Positions 1 to 10,425 of a stretch of DNA of 64,000 nucleotides are shown in pieces. Origin of the DNA: Dissophora ornata (lineage: Eukaryota > Mortierellomycota > Mortierellomycetes > Mortierellales > Mortierellaceae); assembly GCA_025201705.1 (NCBI GenBank), contig MU616609.1, positions 1 through 64,000 on the forward strand, read 5' to 3'. The notes under the pieces were generated by a model. That model saw only the letters and a program-made list of their open reading frames with translations, was not told the DNA's origin and ran no database searches. Each line of letters begins with the position of its first letter. Position 1 is the first letter of the stretch. The translations under genes and the position numbers were made by a program.

Positions 1-769
1 TATTAGTTGCAAGGGGGTGGAGGACTGGGGACGTGACTTTTGGAGAGGACGTGATTGGGGAGAAGTGAAGAACAAAAAAAAGAAAAAAAGAAAGGTGTGA
101 ACGAAGGAATCAAATATAAAGCGGTTCCAAGGCTGTGACCGCTGTGGCATTTTGGTGGCGAACAAAGTCGAAGTGTGAGAAAGAGACCATGCATGCGCAA
201 GCTATAGAGTATGTACAGGGAAAGCCATGTCTCCAGATATCTCGTCGCGATCTTGCACAGCTCGCTTTGTCTTTCTAAACGCGCTCCTTTGTCTTGGTGA
301 TCCTCGGCGGAGAGATTTGTTTAACTGTATTACAGTTCAGGCTCTCTTCAAAGTAGATCGACCAAAAAAATCTGTTTGTTTGTTGGTGTGCATGAACCTC
401 CTTACATGAACCTCCCTCCTTGCACCTCGAACATCAACGGACAGAAATGCCATCATAGCATCACTGAATCTAAAACGTCCGAGGAATTTCATGGCTGAGC
501 AAACGAAGTACGCTGTAATTTGTGGCATCCTACAATAACAAACACAGCATGAGTAGGCTATCAATTCTTTACCTACAACTACGATCGTGAATCATAAAAA
601 TAGCAGCGCAAGCAGAACCCACTTGCTGTCTTTACTAACGGTCGCGGACCATTAAAGAGTAGCCACACGAGAGGTCGCTTTATGAAACGCGACTCACCCT
701 CCAGCAGCATGTCTTTGTCGCATATATAATTCCAAGCACATGTCCCATTCCGTCTCGAGCTGCCACCGT
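1..769. other. no gene recognised
   Basis: All frames here are short and low in complexity. There is no splice-compatible coding pattern and no protein family I can recognise. The right end borders the chromovirus relic and may be decayed retrotransposon sequence. Confidence 0.5.
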
Positions 770-771
770 CT

Positions 772-1063
772 ATGAAGATTCATGATATATTCCACATCAA
801 TCGATTTGAGCACTATATTCCTTCGCCTGAGTCCTCGGGACCTCGGGTGCCTGCTCGTCTTGAACCCGACATCAGCGATGAGGAAGAAGAAGACGAGGTC
901 GAGGCCATCATGGAACAATAACATCGCAACAACCGCCGAGAGTACCTTATCAATTGGCAAGGATACCCACGAGAAGATTGGACTTGGGAACCAGAGAGCA
1001 ACTTGAGCCATTGCAAGGACCTCTTACAACAATACAAACGTGACCACGCACTCAAGACTTGAA
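772..1063 (+). pseudogene. 3' end of Ty3/gypsy chromovirus pol (integrase C-terminus and chromodomain), broken
   Basis: The frame starting at 772 reads IHDIFHINRFEHYIP, the usual integrase C-terminal block of Ty3/gypsy elements. An acidic linker and a chromodomain follow (EYLINWQGYP, then EDWTWEPESNL). An in-frame TAA at about 919-921 sits between the start of the chromodomain and its core, so this copy cannot make the full polyprotein. The frame closes at about 1063, about 50 bp before the LTR, as expected for the 3' end of an element. Reverse transcriptase, RNase H and the integrase core are absent, so only the tail remains. In chromoviruses the chromodomain guides integration to marked chromatin. 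I am confident of the family and of the inactivation. Confidence 0.8.
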
Positions 1064-1098
1064 GGATTTATTTTATTTTTATTTCTTATTATTTTTTT

Positions 1099-1111
1099 TA
1101 AGAGGGGAAGG
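1099..1111 (+). other. polypurine tract of the LTR retrotransposon
   Basis: A purine-only stretch, AAGAGGGGAAGG, lies directly before the TG that opens the LTR. This is where plus-strand priming occurs in LTR elements. Its position between the chromodomain stop and the LTR supports the orientation. Confidence 0.6.
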
Positions 1112-1488
1112 TGCAACAGATTAATTTGCTTGGGTATGTCAGCACCCGCATGTCGGCACCCGTACGTCAGCTCCAGACCCTACTTGTATATATATATAGC
1201 TGTAGTTCTAGTAATAAGATCCCCATCATTGCTCCAACTCTTGTTCCTGTCCCTTCCTGTCCACTGCCTCTTCTCGTTCCTGTCTGTACCACGATCAAGG
1301 CTCGGCGCTGCAGCCGATAATTTATAGTATAAATAGTCAGTAGTTCTTGCTTTAATTGTTCCTTACCTAGTAACTTGAATATACACCCTTCGCTTTCCTT
1401 GAACTCTTGCCACTGTACTCTTCCTCCACCTCTATCCTGCCTTGCTTGGAAAAGGTATTCTGCCTCGTCTAAGCCTAGGTTCACGACA
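1112..1488 (+). repeat. putative LTR of the chromovirus relic
   Basis: The 377 bp block opens with TGCAACAG and closes with CACGACA, giving the TG...CA ends of retroviral LTRs. It follows the polypurine tract. Inside it are TATA-like runs at about 1189-1200 and 1325-1333, as expected for an LTR promoter. After it comes a short frame starting METREEV (from 1528), which could be the start of gag or chance. If it is gag, two elements once shared this LTR. I do not see a second LTR copy in the window, so the boundaries rest on motif reading alone. Confidence 0.5.
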
Positions 1489-2010
1489 GTTGGCGTCTTC
1501 GCGGCATCTTGTGCAGCATTAAATTCTATGGAGACCCGGGAGGAAGTCAATCGGTCCAGAGGAGAACTGGCTCCGCCCAAGGAAAGTAGAACCTCGGCGA
1601 CTTTTCTGGAAGTATCCTATGTGGAGTAAGTACAAGGTGCCAGAAGCAGTTTAGAAATGTGCTCGGAAGACAAAACATCGCGTTCATACCAGTGACCGAC
1701 ATCCACTCACTTGATTGGCGCCTCCTGGGGATTGTACATCAGGGTTGTTGAAGTTGAGGATGCCAACCCGCCTATGCCTTGAAACTATATTATGTTGAGG
1801 ACCAGCAAGCTAGAAGGCGAGATAAACACAACAACAAAAACTCGCAGAGCACATATCAAACTGTGCCCCTACCCTGGGAGCTCTGGAAGCGCGTTTACTT
1901 GACGTGCCCGGGGTCCCTTTATCAAGCGCATTGTCGCTATAGCAGAATACACCCCGAGCATTTTTTATTACTTTTTTTTGTATGAGAAGGAAGAAGAAGA
2001 TCTCATACAA
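1489..2010. other. no gene recognised (possible gag start at 1528-1629)
   Basis: Apart from the short METREEV frame just after the LTR, nothing here resembles a gene. The frames are short and show no splice context. Confidence 0.4.
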
Positions 2011-2580
2011 TCAGTTTAAGATCAGTGATACCTTACCGACAGAAGCTTTGCGCGAGCTTTCCTGTTTCTCATCTGACTTTTGGTTTGCTTCCTCCAAGGT
2101 TTCGACAAAGTCCTCTTCCTCTTCGCTGTCAGATGCATAATCAACGGTTGGTCTTGGTGTTGTTGCTGTTGGCACAAAGTGTAATGTTGAGGCGTGAGAA
2201 GTCGAAGCTTGGGATGTCGGACTTGTTAATGGTAAAGACTCGAGTAGAGACTCTGACGGTAGACTATTCACATCGCTAATCAGTAACTGTACATGTAAGA
2301 AGGCAAGAGAGACTAGCATTCAATCGTAGCACGCTTACATTACGAGCAAAGGTAGCTGATGCTCTAGGATCTTTACTCTCAGTGACTTGAATAACGACTT
2401 CCTTGCTTTTGACGAGACCGGCGGTTCGAACCTGGCACTTTTGTTTCTCAGCCAAGTTTTTTTAGCGATGCCTTATTCGCCTGTTTTGCGTCTTTGAAGT
2501 AATTAGTTTCCCATTCGCGGAAGTCGGCTGTCTGTTTAAAAAGTTTGTTAACGGATTCAACGAGGAAATGAAAGTATGTA
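2011..2580 (-). pseudogene. unrecognised gene fragment, two exons, frameshifted
   Basis: On the minus strand a coding-like frame enters near 2577 (FHFLVESVNKLFKQTADF), runs to about 2339, and splices in phase over a 52-nt intron (2338 to 2287, GTAAGC...CAG). It continues as a Ser/Thr-rich then acidic stretch ending near 2011. A run of seven T on the plus strand near 2458-2464 has one base more than its mirror copy at 2722-2727 and shifts the frame. The frame is correct with six. No upstream exon with an ATG could be joined. The product family is unknown to me. Likely a decayed copy of a lineage-specific gene. Confidence 0.45.
2454..2552. repeat. left arm of a 98-99 bp inverted repeat
   Basis: This arm is the reverse complement of about 2633-2730, with one substitution and one extra T. 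The spacer is about 80 bp. Both arms encode the same peptide block (VNKLFKQTA, FREWETNYFKDAKQANKASL) on opposite strands. Confidence 0.9.
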
Positions 2581-2631
2581 ATGTGGACCCATGTACACCC
2601 AACGCTAGTTGTTCTTTAACCTCGGTCTATT

Positions 2632-3345
2632 GGTTAACAAACTTTTTAAACAGACAGCCAACTTCCGCGAATGGGAAACTAATTACTTCAAAGACGCAAA
2701 ACAGGCGAATAAGGCATCGCTAAAAAACTTCTCTACCTTAAAGTCGAGGTCTACGAGCGCTGCGAAAGTGAAGATCCTCGCAGCTTGGATTTGGCGATTC
2801 CAGACGTCCATTCGTTCAAGGTGGTGAACGAGGAGCACGACAGCACACGGCAGGTCATGATTGGAACTGCCCGGTGGAATCGCTGGCGGTTGTCGTGACA
2901 AGTGGCCAGATAGTCGTCGGCCCTCACAACTCCGCATTTTACCCTCACACAGCCTCGCATGTTTGGGTGCCGATGGATGGCGAAAAGGAGATGTTCAACA
3001 ACATAGAGCGCCAGACGAGGTCCAAGTTCTGCAGGACCGAGACATATCAGCATTTCGCACCTGCACATCCACGTTTTGCCGGTGACATTGAGTACTTTCT
3101 GGGAGTTCAAATCGAACGGAGGATGGTGTGGTATCAAGGTCACATCGTTTCTTTTCTATCAGCTGTATGCACAGGGCAAGATATCGAGGCCAGACGTAGA
3201 GAAGCGTTTGGAGATGACTCGCGCCAAGAGGAGTGGATCGATTATTGCTGGTATCTTACAACGGCTAGTGCAGGACATGGAGTCTGAAGAGCACAGGCCA
3301 GTGTCAGAGAAGGTCGACAAGCAAGTGATTTACTCCGTACTCTAG
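2632..3345 (+). pseudogene. degenerate coding region, family unknown
   Basis: Reading right from the inverted-repeat arm, coding-like segments appear in shifting frames: an acidic block at about 2740-2870, then PVESLAVVVTSGQIVVGP with a tail to about 3287 in another frame, and finally ISRPDVEKRLEM and SIIAGILQRLVQDM at 3190-3345. No splice sites restore one frame. I read this as a decayed gene of unknown family. The last frame runs directly into the start of the segmental duplication at 3327. Confidence 0.35.
2633..2730. repeat. right arm of the inverted repeat
   Basis: Mirror partner of 2454-2552. Near identity over about 98 bp suggests a recent duplication-inversion. The plus-strand continuation after 2731 differs from what follows the left arm, so only this block was copied, or one flank has been replaced. 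Confidence 0.9.
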
Positions 3346-3919
3346 ACTGGCAGATTTTGCCTTCCTCTCCCAGCCATCAATAAACTATAGAATAAAACCG
3401 CAACGGTGAAATGCTCTGGCCTCTCTCCCCCCTTCCATTCAAGTTTCTGTGTTAGTGCCATCACTAATGCAAATAAAAAAGAGACGTGTGCTGTCCTCAA
3501 GCGCCGGCGTGGCCCAAACGGCCAGATTGGCCGTTGCAGCAAGTGGCTTTGCGTGAACAAGGAATGTGCGAAATAGATCTTTGCACTCACATCCTTTCCT
3601 TTCCTCATCTCTCTTTTTCTCTCCTTCATACTAATAACACACAATGCCCGTATATGCAACGATACCCTCGGTCCTCCTTGAAGGATCGCTTCTTCGTCTC
3701 AAGTCACTCGAGGACAGGATCACATACAAGTACTCGCAGGACCGGATCGATCAGGAACTGGATCAGGACGGCAACGAGATCGAAGATCATTCATTAGATC
3801 AATTCAGAGCAGGGGAGAATGAGCAGGATTACAATACCAACATGCAATGGCTCCTCAAACTGCTAGCAAAGTTAGAAGAGATTGCACCGTCTGAAGAAGA
3901 GGAAGAGGAACAAGTGGAT
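3327..3919 (+). repeat. segmental duplication, copy 1
   Basis: This matches 6430-7086 at high identity: the 3' flank of the Atg22-like gene beginning at its stop codon TGA, a shared intergenic promoter block, and the first ~90 codons of the methyltransferase gene. Similarity stops in the Glu-rich stretch near 3919. The left border coincides with the TGA that ends the ATG22 frame in the other copy. Confidence 0.9.
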
Positions 3920-4033
3920 GTGAAATACATTTTCAAAACGGACAAACAAACTCAACCTAATAAACGTGCAACAGAAAAAATACATGCCTCTTTTTCTCTG
4001 CTTCTACTGAATCCCTCCAAAAGCATTCTTTAA
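3644..4033 (+). pseudogene. truncated copy of the lysine methyltransferase gene (N-terminal part only)
   Basis: An open frame of 129 codons starts MPVYATIPSVLLEGSLLRLK and matches the N-terminus of the intact methyltransferase at 6806 almost residue for residue for ~90 residues. After the Glu run it diverges into unrelated sequence and stops. It lacks the post-intron half with the SAM-binding motifs (ELGSGTGLVG in the intact copy), so it cannot be a methyltransferase. The duplicated block carries the same upstream sequence, so it may still be transcribed. Whether the 129-residue product exists is unknown. Confidence 0.8.
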
Positions 4034-4288
4034 GTGCCAGTTGCGCTTCACACAATCCAATTTCACCATTCCACGCAACTTTGCAACTTCAGAATTCTCA
4101 ATATACCCATTCATCCCAGCAAAATTATAGCCTCCAAAGCCCCTTTCCAGGACTAGCCTCATTCAACACTCCTTAAATCTTTCATTGAAGATCTAAAGAA
4201 CCTCTCTTCTCGCTAAAAAAAAAAGAAAGAAAAAAAAACACTCTCATACAACACCCTTTGCTCCCGCTACATAAAACAAGAGGACGGA

Positions 4289-4651
4289 ATGCTTGCCTGC
4301 AAGTCACGGGTGTCGCCTTACACCCGCTCCCCGTCTGACGAGGAACTTACACACTTTGAAGAGAAACATGAACTTCATCAAAAAGTTACGCCGCTCAAGA
4401 GATCAGAAGTGTGGGCTTGGGTAAATGTTTACACACTGCATGGATGCATTGAGGTTTGCTGATCTTTCTTTTTGCTAACATGATAAACCAACTCTCACAG
4501 CTCTAATGCGCCTTCTTTCTCAATTTCTGTGATAAACAAACATAAAACAGTACATCCAAAATGCGACGTAGGTTCAAAGCACCTTACTTATCCACAGTGC
4601 TGAGCTCGCACTGCACCACGATTAAACATACCACTCACTCTCGTCCGCGTG

Positions 4652-4697
<46 letters not shown>

Positions 4698-6432
4698 CTT
4701 GTTGCGCCTCAAAAATTTGATTTCAGTTACGTCGGATACGGTTGGGTATCTGCCTGGCTGCTGGTCCCGCTGCTGATCCAGGACATGGCATCCAAGAACG
4801 GTGTTCTGGCCTCGGATCACAGCCTCCCCTGCGACATGACCGTGCCCGGCTACAAGTGCGAGACCCTCATCCTGGGATACTACCTCGATCCAGGCGCCAT
4901 TTCTTTATACATCTCCTCATTATCTTCGATTTTGTCCTTTTTCCTAACGCTCTCCATCGCCGCCATCGCAGATCATGGATGTAAGACGCGTGCATTATTC
5001 CCTTCCTCTGCTCTATTTCTGTTTGCAACCAAAAAAAAAAAAGGAGACCGCATTCACTGTTCTAGCTCTCCTTCCCTTTACTCTGTTCCGTTTTGGTGCA
5101 ACTCCCTCGATACTAAAGAGCCTTCGAATTCTTCACTTCTTCTAATCAAGCCTACCGGAAGACTCTCCTGATCATCTTCTCATTCCTCGGCGGCCTTAAT
5201 GCCTTTGGGTACTTCATTATCCAATCCCCGAAACTCTACTGGGTCGGCATCATTCTCTCTCCCCTCGGCTGGGCTTTCTACAACCTCTGTGGTGTCTTTT
5301 CACACTCTTACCTCCCCATCTACGGCCGCATCCACCCCGATGTCCTTGCAGCTCAGTCTCGCGGGGAGCCTCAGAACGTGATTCGAAAAGTCGAAGAACA
5401 GGTCGTGAATGACCTGTCAGCGTATTCGTCAGTCATTTCGAATATTGGGTCGATTTTCGTGTATGGAGTATGTATCGGGATCTCGTTGGGGTTGAATGAG
5501 ACGACGATAGGTCTACAAATCAGCATTGCGTTCACGGGCGTGTGGTGGTTTATGTGGATGATGATCGTGGCCCCATGGCTGGAGGCCAGACCAGGAAGCC
5601 CGATGCCCGAGGGCAAGAATTGGATCGTATACAGCTGGAAGAATGCCTACAAGACCATGGCATCGTTTCGGAAACTACCCGAGATCTTCAAGTTCTTAAT
5701 GGCGTGGTTCATCCTCTCCGATGGGATCAACACCATCCCCACCATCATCTTTATTATCCTCTACCGCGAGCTTGCCTTCACCCACGTCCATTCCCTTATC
5801 ATCTCGGTCGTTCTTTCTCTCACAGCCGCCATCGGCGCTTTCGCTTTCATGTATATCCGCAAGATTTGGGCCTTGTCGACAAAGTTCATGATCCTCACTA
5901 CCTTGGGGCTCTATGCAGTGATGATGACGTACTTTGTGGTAGCACCGTATGTGACGGAGAACGCAGGGTTGAGGAATTCGTGGGAGGGTTGGGCCTCAGT
6001 GATTTATATCGGCCTCATTGTAAGCACGTTCCATGTCTCCTCCAGGGTGATTCTCTCGGAACTGTGTCCAGAGGGAGACGAGAATGAGTGGTTTTCGCTG
6101 TACTTATTGGCGGACAAGGGGTCGTCCTGGTAAGAAAATATGAAAAAACGCGCGATTCAATGTCCCCCCCTTTGCACACAGCAGTCCGTGGCCTTGTGCA
6201 TTTTTACCACATCCTCAAAAATACTTTTTTCTTTCCTGAATCTAGGATGGGGCCATTCATCACGGGAGCAATATTCACAGCGACAGGCAGCTATCGCGCT
6301 TCATTCTGGTTTCCACTAGGATTGATCGTAGCAGGCGCGTTGTTACTGACGAGAGTCGATATGGACAAGGGGAAGGAGCAGGCTAAGCAATTTGCAACGG
6401 AGAAGAGGAAGCAACTTGCCTCTGCCGAATGA
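4289..6432 (+). CDS. ATG22: Atg22-like vacuolar amino-acid effluxer (paralog A), 522 aa
   Basis: Exons 4289-4420, 4551-4567, 4727-4980, 5151-6129 and 6246-6432 join in frame to 522 residues, close to yeast Atg22 (528). Family members export amino acids from the vacuole after autophagic breakdown. The cytosolic N-terminus ends SEVWAW. A 17-nt microexon adds YIQNA, and the membrane part begins YVGYGWVSAWLLVPLLIQDM. Multiple hydrophobic helices follow, with family-like blocks SPLGWAFYN, VEEQVVNDLSAY, FTGVWW and CPEGDENEWFSLY. All introns are GT-AG. The intron at 4568-4726 carries a (CT)n tract. The gene lies between two 0.6 kb direct repeats. Paralog B is at 12.7-15.4 kb. The family is clear; vacuolar location and substrate are inferred. 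Confidence 0.9.
4655..4694 (+). repeat. (CT)n microsatellite inside an ATG22 intron
   Basis: An uninterrupted run of CT dinucleotides of about 40 bp lies within the intron after the microexon. It sits where a polypyrimidine tract is expected and ends about 30 bp before the acceptor at 4726. Length variation here could affect splicing. Confidence 0.9.
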
Positions 6433-7086
6433 TTTACTCCGTACTCTAGACTGGCAGGTTTTTGCCATCCTCTGCCGGCCATCAATAAACTATAGAATAA
6501 AACCGCAGCGTTGACATGCACTGGTCCCTCCCCCTTCTATTCAAGTTTCTGTGTCGGTGCCATCATTAATGCAAATAAAAAAAAGAGACGTATGCTGTCG
6601 TCAAGCACAGGCGTGGCCCAAACGGCCAGATTGGCCGTTGCAGCAAGTGGCTTTGCGTAAACAATTTTTTTAAAGAAATGGGCGAAATAGAATTTGGGTC
6701 AAAAATAAAAAAACTTCCAACCAGATCAAATCATATCTCCGCCACTCACATCCTTTCCTTCTTCCCCCATCCCTCTTTTTCTCTCCTTCATACCAACAAC
6801 ACACAATGCCCGTATCTGCGACGATACCCTCTATCCTCCCTGCAGGATCACTTCTTCGCCTCAAATCACTCGAGGACAGGATCACATACAAATACTCGCA
6901 GGACCGCATCGATCAGGGACTGGATCAGGACGGCAACGAGATCGAGGATCATTCATTAGATCAATTCAGAGCAGGGGAGAATGAGCAGGATTACAATACC
7001 AACATGCAATGGCTTCTCAAATTGCTGGTCAAGTTGGAAGAGACTGCACCGCCTGAAGAAGAAGAAGAAGAAGAGGAACAAGTGGA
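6430..7086 (+). repeat. segmental duplication, copy 2 (source copy)
   Basis: Partner of 3327-3919. In this copy both flanking genes are intact (ATG22 upstream, methyltransferase downstream), so it is probably the ancestral arrangement and 3327-3919 the derived copy. Confidence 0.85.
6484..6501 (+). terminator. polyadenylation signals of the ATG22-like gene
   Basis: Two AATAAA hexamers, 6484-6489 and 6496-6501, lie 50-70 bp after the stop codon. The same pair is kept in the duplicate at 3379-3384 and 3391-3396. Confidence 0.6.
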
Positions 7087-8522
7087 AGAAGAAGACCTGG
7101 GCAACGAGGTGGAAGGCAGCAAAGTAGCCGCAGCAACAACAACAGCAGCAGCAGCCAAGAATTCACTCAGTCAGAAAGAACCCCCGCAGGAGGAAGAGTA
7201 CCGGAGGCAACATGGTCTGCTGACAGAGAGGGTTGCGTCTTGTCTAACGCACTTTTGTGGAAGGGCTGCTTCAGGAGCGATGACGAGGACTTGGACATAC
7301 AAGACAACGCCTCCGCAGTCGCTTCAGATCCACGATCCAAGCTTCACAGAGGGCGATGTTGGCTTCAAGACTTTTGGATCTGCTTATCTGTTGTCAAAGT
7401 AAGTCTCTGTAAGATAAAAGAGACCAGGAGCGGAAACAATGGGGAACAGCCCTTTCAGGAGCAGGGGAGTGTGCAGTAGGGAGAGATCCTGTGGTGTCTT
7501 ATTGAAGATCAACGCACTTTCTCCTTTTTTCTTTCCTTCATTGCTGGGCTCGATGGGATCCCTGATCTGTGGCGAGATTGACGGATCGTAGCACACTCTT
7601 TGCACAAATGCATGCATGCATGTGCTTGCAAATCGCAACTTTTTTTTCGTTGTTGTTTCCCCGTACCTCCTGTCATATCTCTTGTTTACATGTTTTTTTT
7701 CTATTTCTGCTGCCCAAACTAATGTTTACTTGTTTATCCAATAATAATGACCTCTTTAGGCACATTGCCCATGGCGATATACCCCAACTCCAGCCATGGA
7801 CCTCAACCACCTCTTCATCGTCATCATTGCCACCTCCCAAAATCCTTGAGCTTGGCAGTGGAACTGGACTTGTGGGCTTTGCGGCTACGTTATTCTCAAA
7901 CTCCCGTGGACCCAAAGTGATCCTCTCTGACTATCATCCAAATGTGCTCTCCACCCTGCGCCACAACAGTACGCTCAACCACCTGGATACCCGATGCGAT
8001 ATCCGATTGTTGGACTGGCGTGATATCTTGCGGAGGCGCAAACTTCGTTGGAACGCATGGCAGCTTAAAGATGACGATGAGTCTGCTGTAATCAAACGAT
8101 CTACAGAATACGATAACGTTACGCCCACACCTTTGCCCTCCTCTGGAAATCAAGAAGGAGGAGAAGAAGCCGATGCATCCAACCAAGAGATCCCAGAGAT
8201 AGATAGGATGGACTTGATTCTCGGCGCTGAAGTCGTCTACGATCATGGCCACGCCGAGCTGGTCGCCAATGTTGTGGACGAATACTTGAAACGGGATTGG
8301 ATCTCGACGGATGAGAGGATCCCACTCGCTCAAAGACGCCCTGCCTTCCACATCATGTTCCCGATCCGAAAGACCCACGCGGATGTGATTGCGGATTTTG
8401 ATTTCTGGATGGATTATATGGGTCTGGTCGATTGCCGCCAGACAAAGGAATGGGGGCGGGAGGATGGAGAGACGACGTTTTTGTACCATTGGCGGGAGTA
8501 TGTCCGGAAGGAACATCTCTGA
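6806..8522 (+). CDS. protein-lysine N-methyltransferase, Methyltransf_16 family (Efm2-like), 451 aa
   Basis: Two exons, 6806-7398 and 7760-8522, join to 451 residues (intron 361 nt, GTAAGT...TTAG). The family transfers methyl groups from S-adenosylmethionine to lysines, in fungi often on elongation factors. N-terminal motif: LQIHDPSFTEGDVGFKTFGS, which matches the substrate-recognition block of Efm2-type enzymes. SAM-binding motif I is ELGSGTGLVG, post-I is LSDYHP, then LLDWRD and the DLILGAEVVYD block. A Glu-rich and polyalanine linker (residues ~90-125) is unusual and low in complexity. A truncated copy of the first 90 codons lies at 3644. It converges on the DUG3 gene 159 bp away. The fold is certain; the substrate (probably eEF2) is inferred. 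Confidence 0.85.
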
Positions 8523-8681
8523 CGGTCTATTCAAATATAGAAATTGATACATATCCTACAGGACGGTGACATAGAATCACAAAGAATCAAATAGACACAT
8601 TCGGATATCAAAAATATCAAAGTAAAAGTACAGGTTGTATTTGAGCGACTACACTAGTCTTAAAAAGGGGGGAGCTCTATG

Positions 8682-10425
8682 TTACGCTACCATTAAAGGC
8701 GACGCACCGAGGACAGACTGGGGTCCCGCTTCCTTTGCCTGCTGTGCAGCGAAACTATTTGTTCTCAACGACGAGTTGGGCAGAGATACGGTGGACTCGA
8801 ATCGTGCTGCAGGTGTACTCAAAACTGGCACCGGGCTTCCCTCATTCGGAGTCGCCGTCGGGAGTGACCTCTTGTCCTCCACAAACACAACCTCTCTATG
8901 CTCCGGGTCCCTTGCGCCATCGTCTCGGCCCTCTCCTTTCACCACAGCAACTGTCGATTGTTCTTGTGAACGAGCCACTGGCGAGGGGTTATGGAATTCG
9001 TCGACAATCGGATACATGAGCACATTCAGCTTTGAGGTAATGACCACCAGTGTGTTAGTTGGTATCGTCAGCCAGTCTGCTTTCTCAAACGTCAAGGGTT
9101 CTGAGGCAATCACAACAATGTCCTCTCGTTTGTCTGCCTTGATCATTCTGTAGTGCCCCGGCTTGTAACTCTCAAACCTCGTGCCCGAGGAAAAGTAAAG
9201 ACTGGCGGCCTCCAAGGTCTTGGAGCTGATGTATCTCGTGCACACTACAGTGACACCATCCGTCACTGCAAAGTTCATCATCGATGCCTCTGTGATTCCA
9301 GCATCCTTGCCCCAGGCATTCAACTTGGCGATGGTCTTGAGCATGGCTTCCTTAAGAACGCTGTGGCAGAAGGGCTCTGACTGGAGCGGGGTCTTTAGTT
9401 GGCTGAGAAAGACGGCGAATGCCCACTCAGAGTCTGTGTTGCCATTCACTGTCAAGAAGATATCGTCCTGCAGCGACTCTTGTACTTTGCGCTTGATCTA
9501 CATTTGCGGAATGGCGAATTCTTATCGTTTTAAAATCCGAAATTGTGTAACAGAACACCATGACATTATCAGCATGAAGCAAAGCTTTGGGATTCTTACC
9601 AGATGAAAGTCGGCAACGTTTCCGTTGTGCATAAACATTAGTCGTCCATACTGCCATGGATGGCCTATTCAACATGGAGATATTTGTACAGTCAGCAAAA
9701 AATCTACCACTCCCTCACTGAACTGAGAAAACTTTTGCTGTTGCTATTGTCCGCCACTGTCACTTACAATTGCTCTCGGAGACAGATCCGGCCGTTGAGG
9801 CACGAACGTGGGCAAAGACCAACGGACTCTTGATCTTTTCTGCGAGTCGGATCAGGTTCATGTTGTTCCATGCAGGGGTTACCGAGGTAAAAATGCAAGG
9901 AGCAGCTCCCAATTCGGGGTCTGGCTGTGACTCATACCATCCTATACCATGGAAAGCAATGGCGTGTTAACGTAGAGAATCAATCGATTGTGTGATAATG
10001 TATGTCAATGCTGCGATTATGGCAGAAGATCAGTCAGTCAATCGGGTGTAACATACCAACTCCAAATCCGTCGCCTAGCAATGAATAAATCAAGCATGAA
10101 TGTGTGTGTGTTAATGGTAATGATACAGCAATGACGAGAAAGCGAAAGAGTGAGGGCGAACATACCATTGATGGGTCTCCGAGTGTCGAGACGAAGCCTG
10201 GAGTCGAAGGACTGGTTGATGATTGAATGTGCGGGCTTTGTCAAGAGCTATTGAGGCATGAAAGCGAGCGAGCGAGCGGGGCACAAGTTAGAAAAAGAAG
10301 AATTGATGGAGTGGCTCCATGGATGCAATGCAAGGGATGCATGCATGTTGAGTGAACACTAGACGAGACATTACATGTGCCAGCTGGATGGGCTGGTTGC
10401 CCTTGTAGAGGAGCATGCGGCACAT
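8682..10425 (-). CDS. DUG3: Dug3-type class II glutamine amidotransferase (glutathione degradation), 401 aa
   Basis: Six minus-strand exons, 10375-10425, 10166-10247, 10057-10074, 9768-9941, 9600-9664 and 8682-9497, join to 401 residues (yeast Dug3 is 357). The product starts MCRMLLYKG, so after Met removal the nucleophile is Cys2, as in N-terminal nucleophile amidotransferases. The 18-nt third exon encodes most of the GDGFGVGWY glycine block. Further family motifs are FAHVRAST, HPWQYGRLMFMHNG and NTDSEWAF. In yeast, Dug2-Dug3 cleaves the gamma-glutamyl bond of glutathione in the cytosol. Dug2 and Dug1 are not in the window. The C-terminal ~80 residues are Ser/Pro-rich and poorly conserved. 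The initiator is fixed by the need for Cys2. Confidence 0.9.

Noticed and set aside
5542..6087. Second plus-strand ORF overlapping ATG22 exon 4
   Set aside because: It is a +1-frame shadow. The Atg22 frame carries the membrane helices and conserved motifs.
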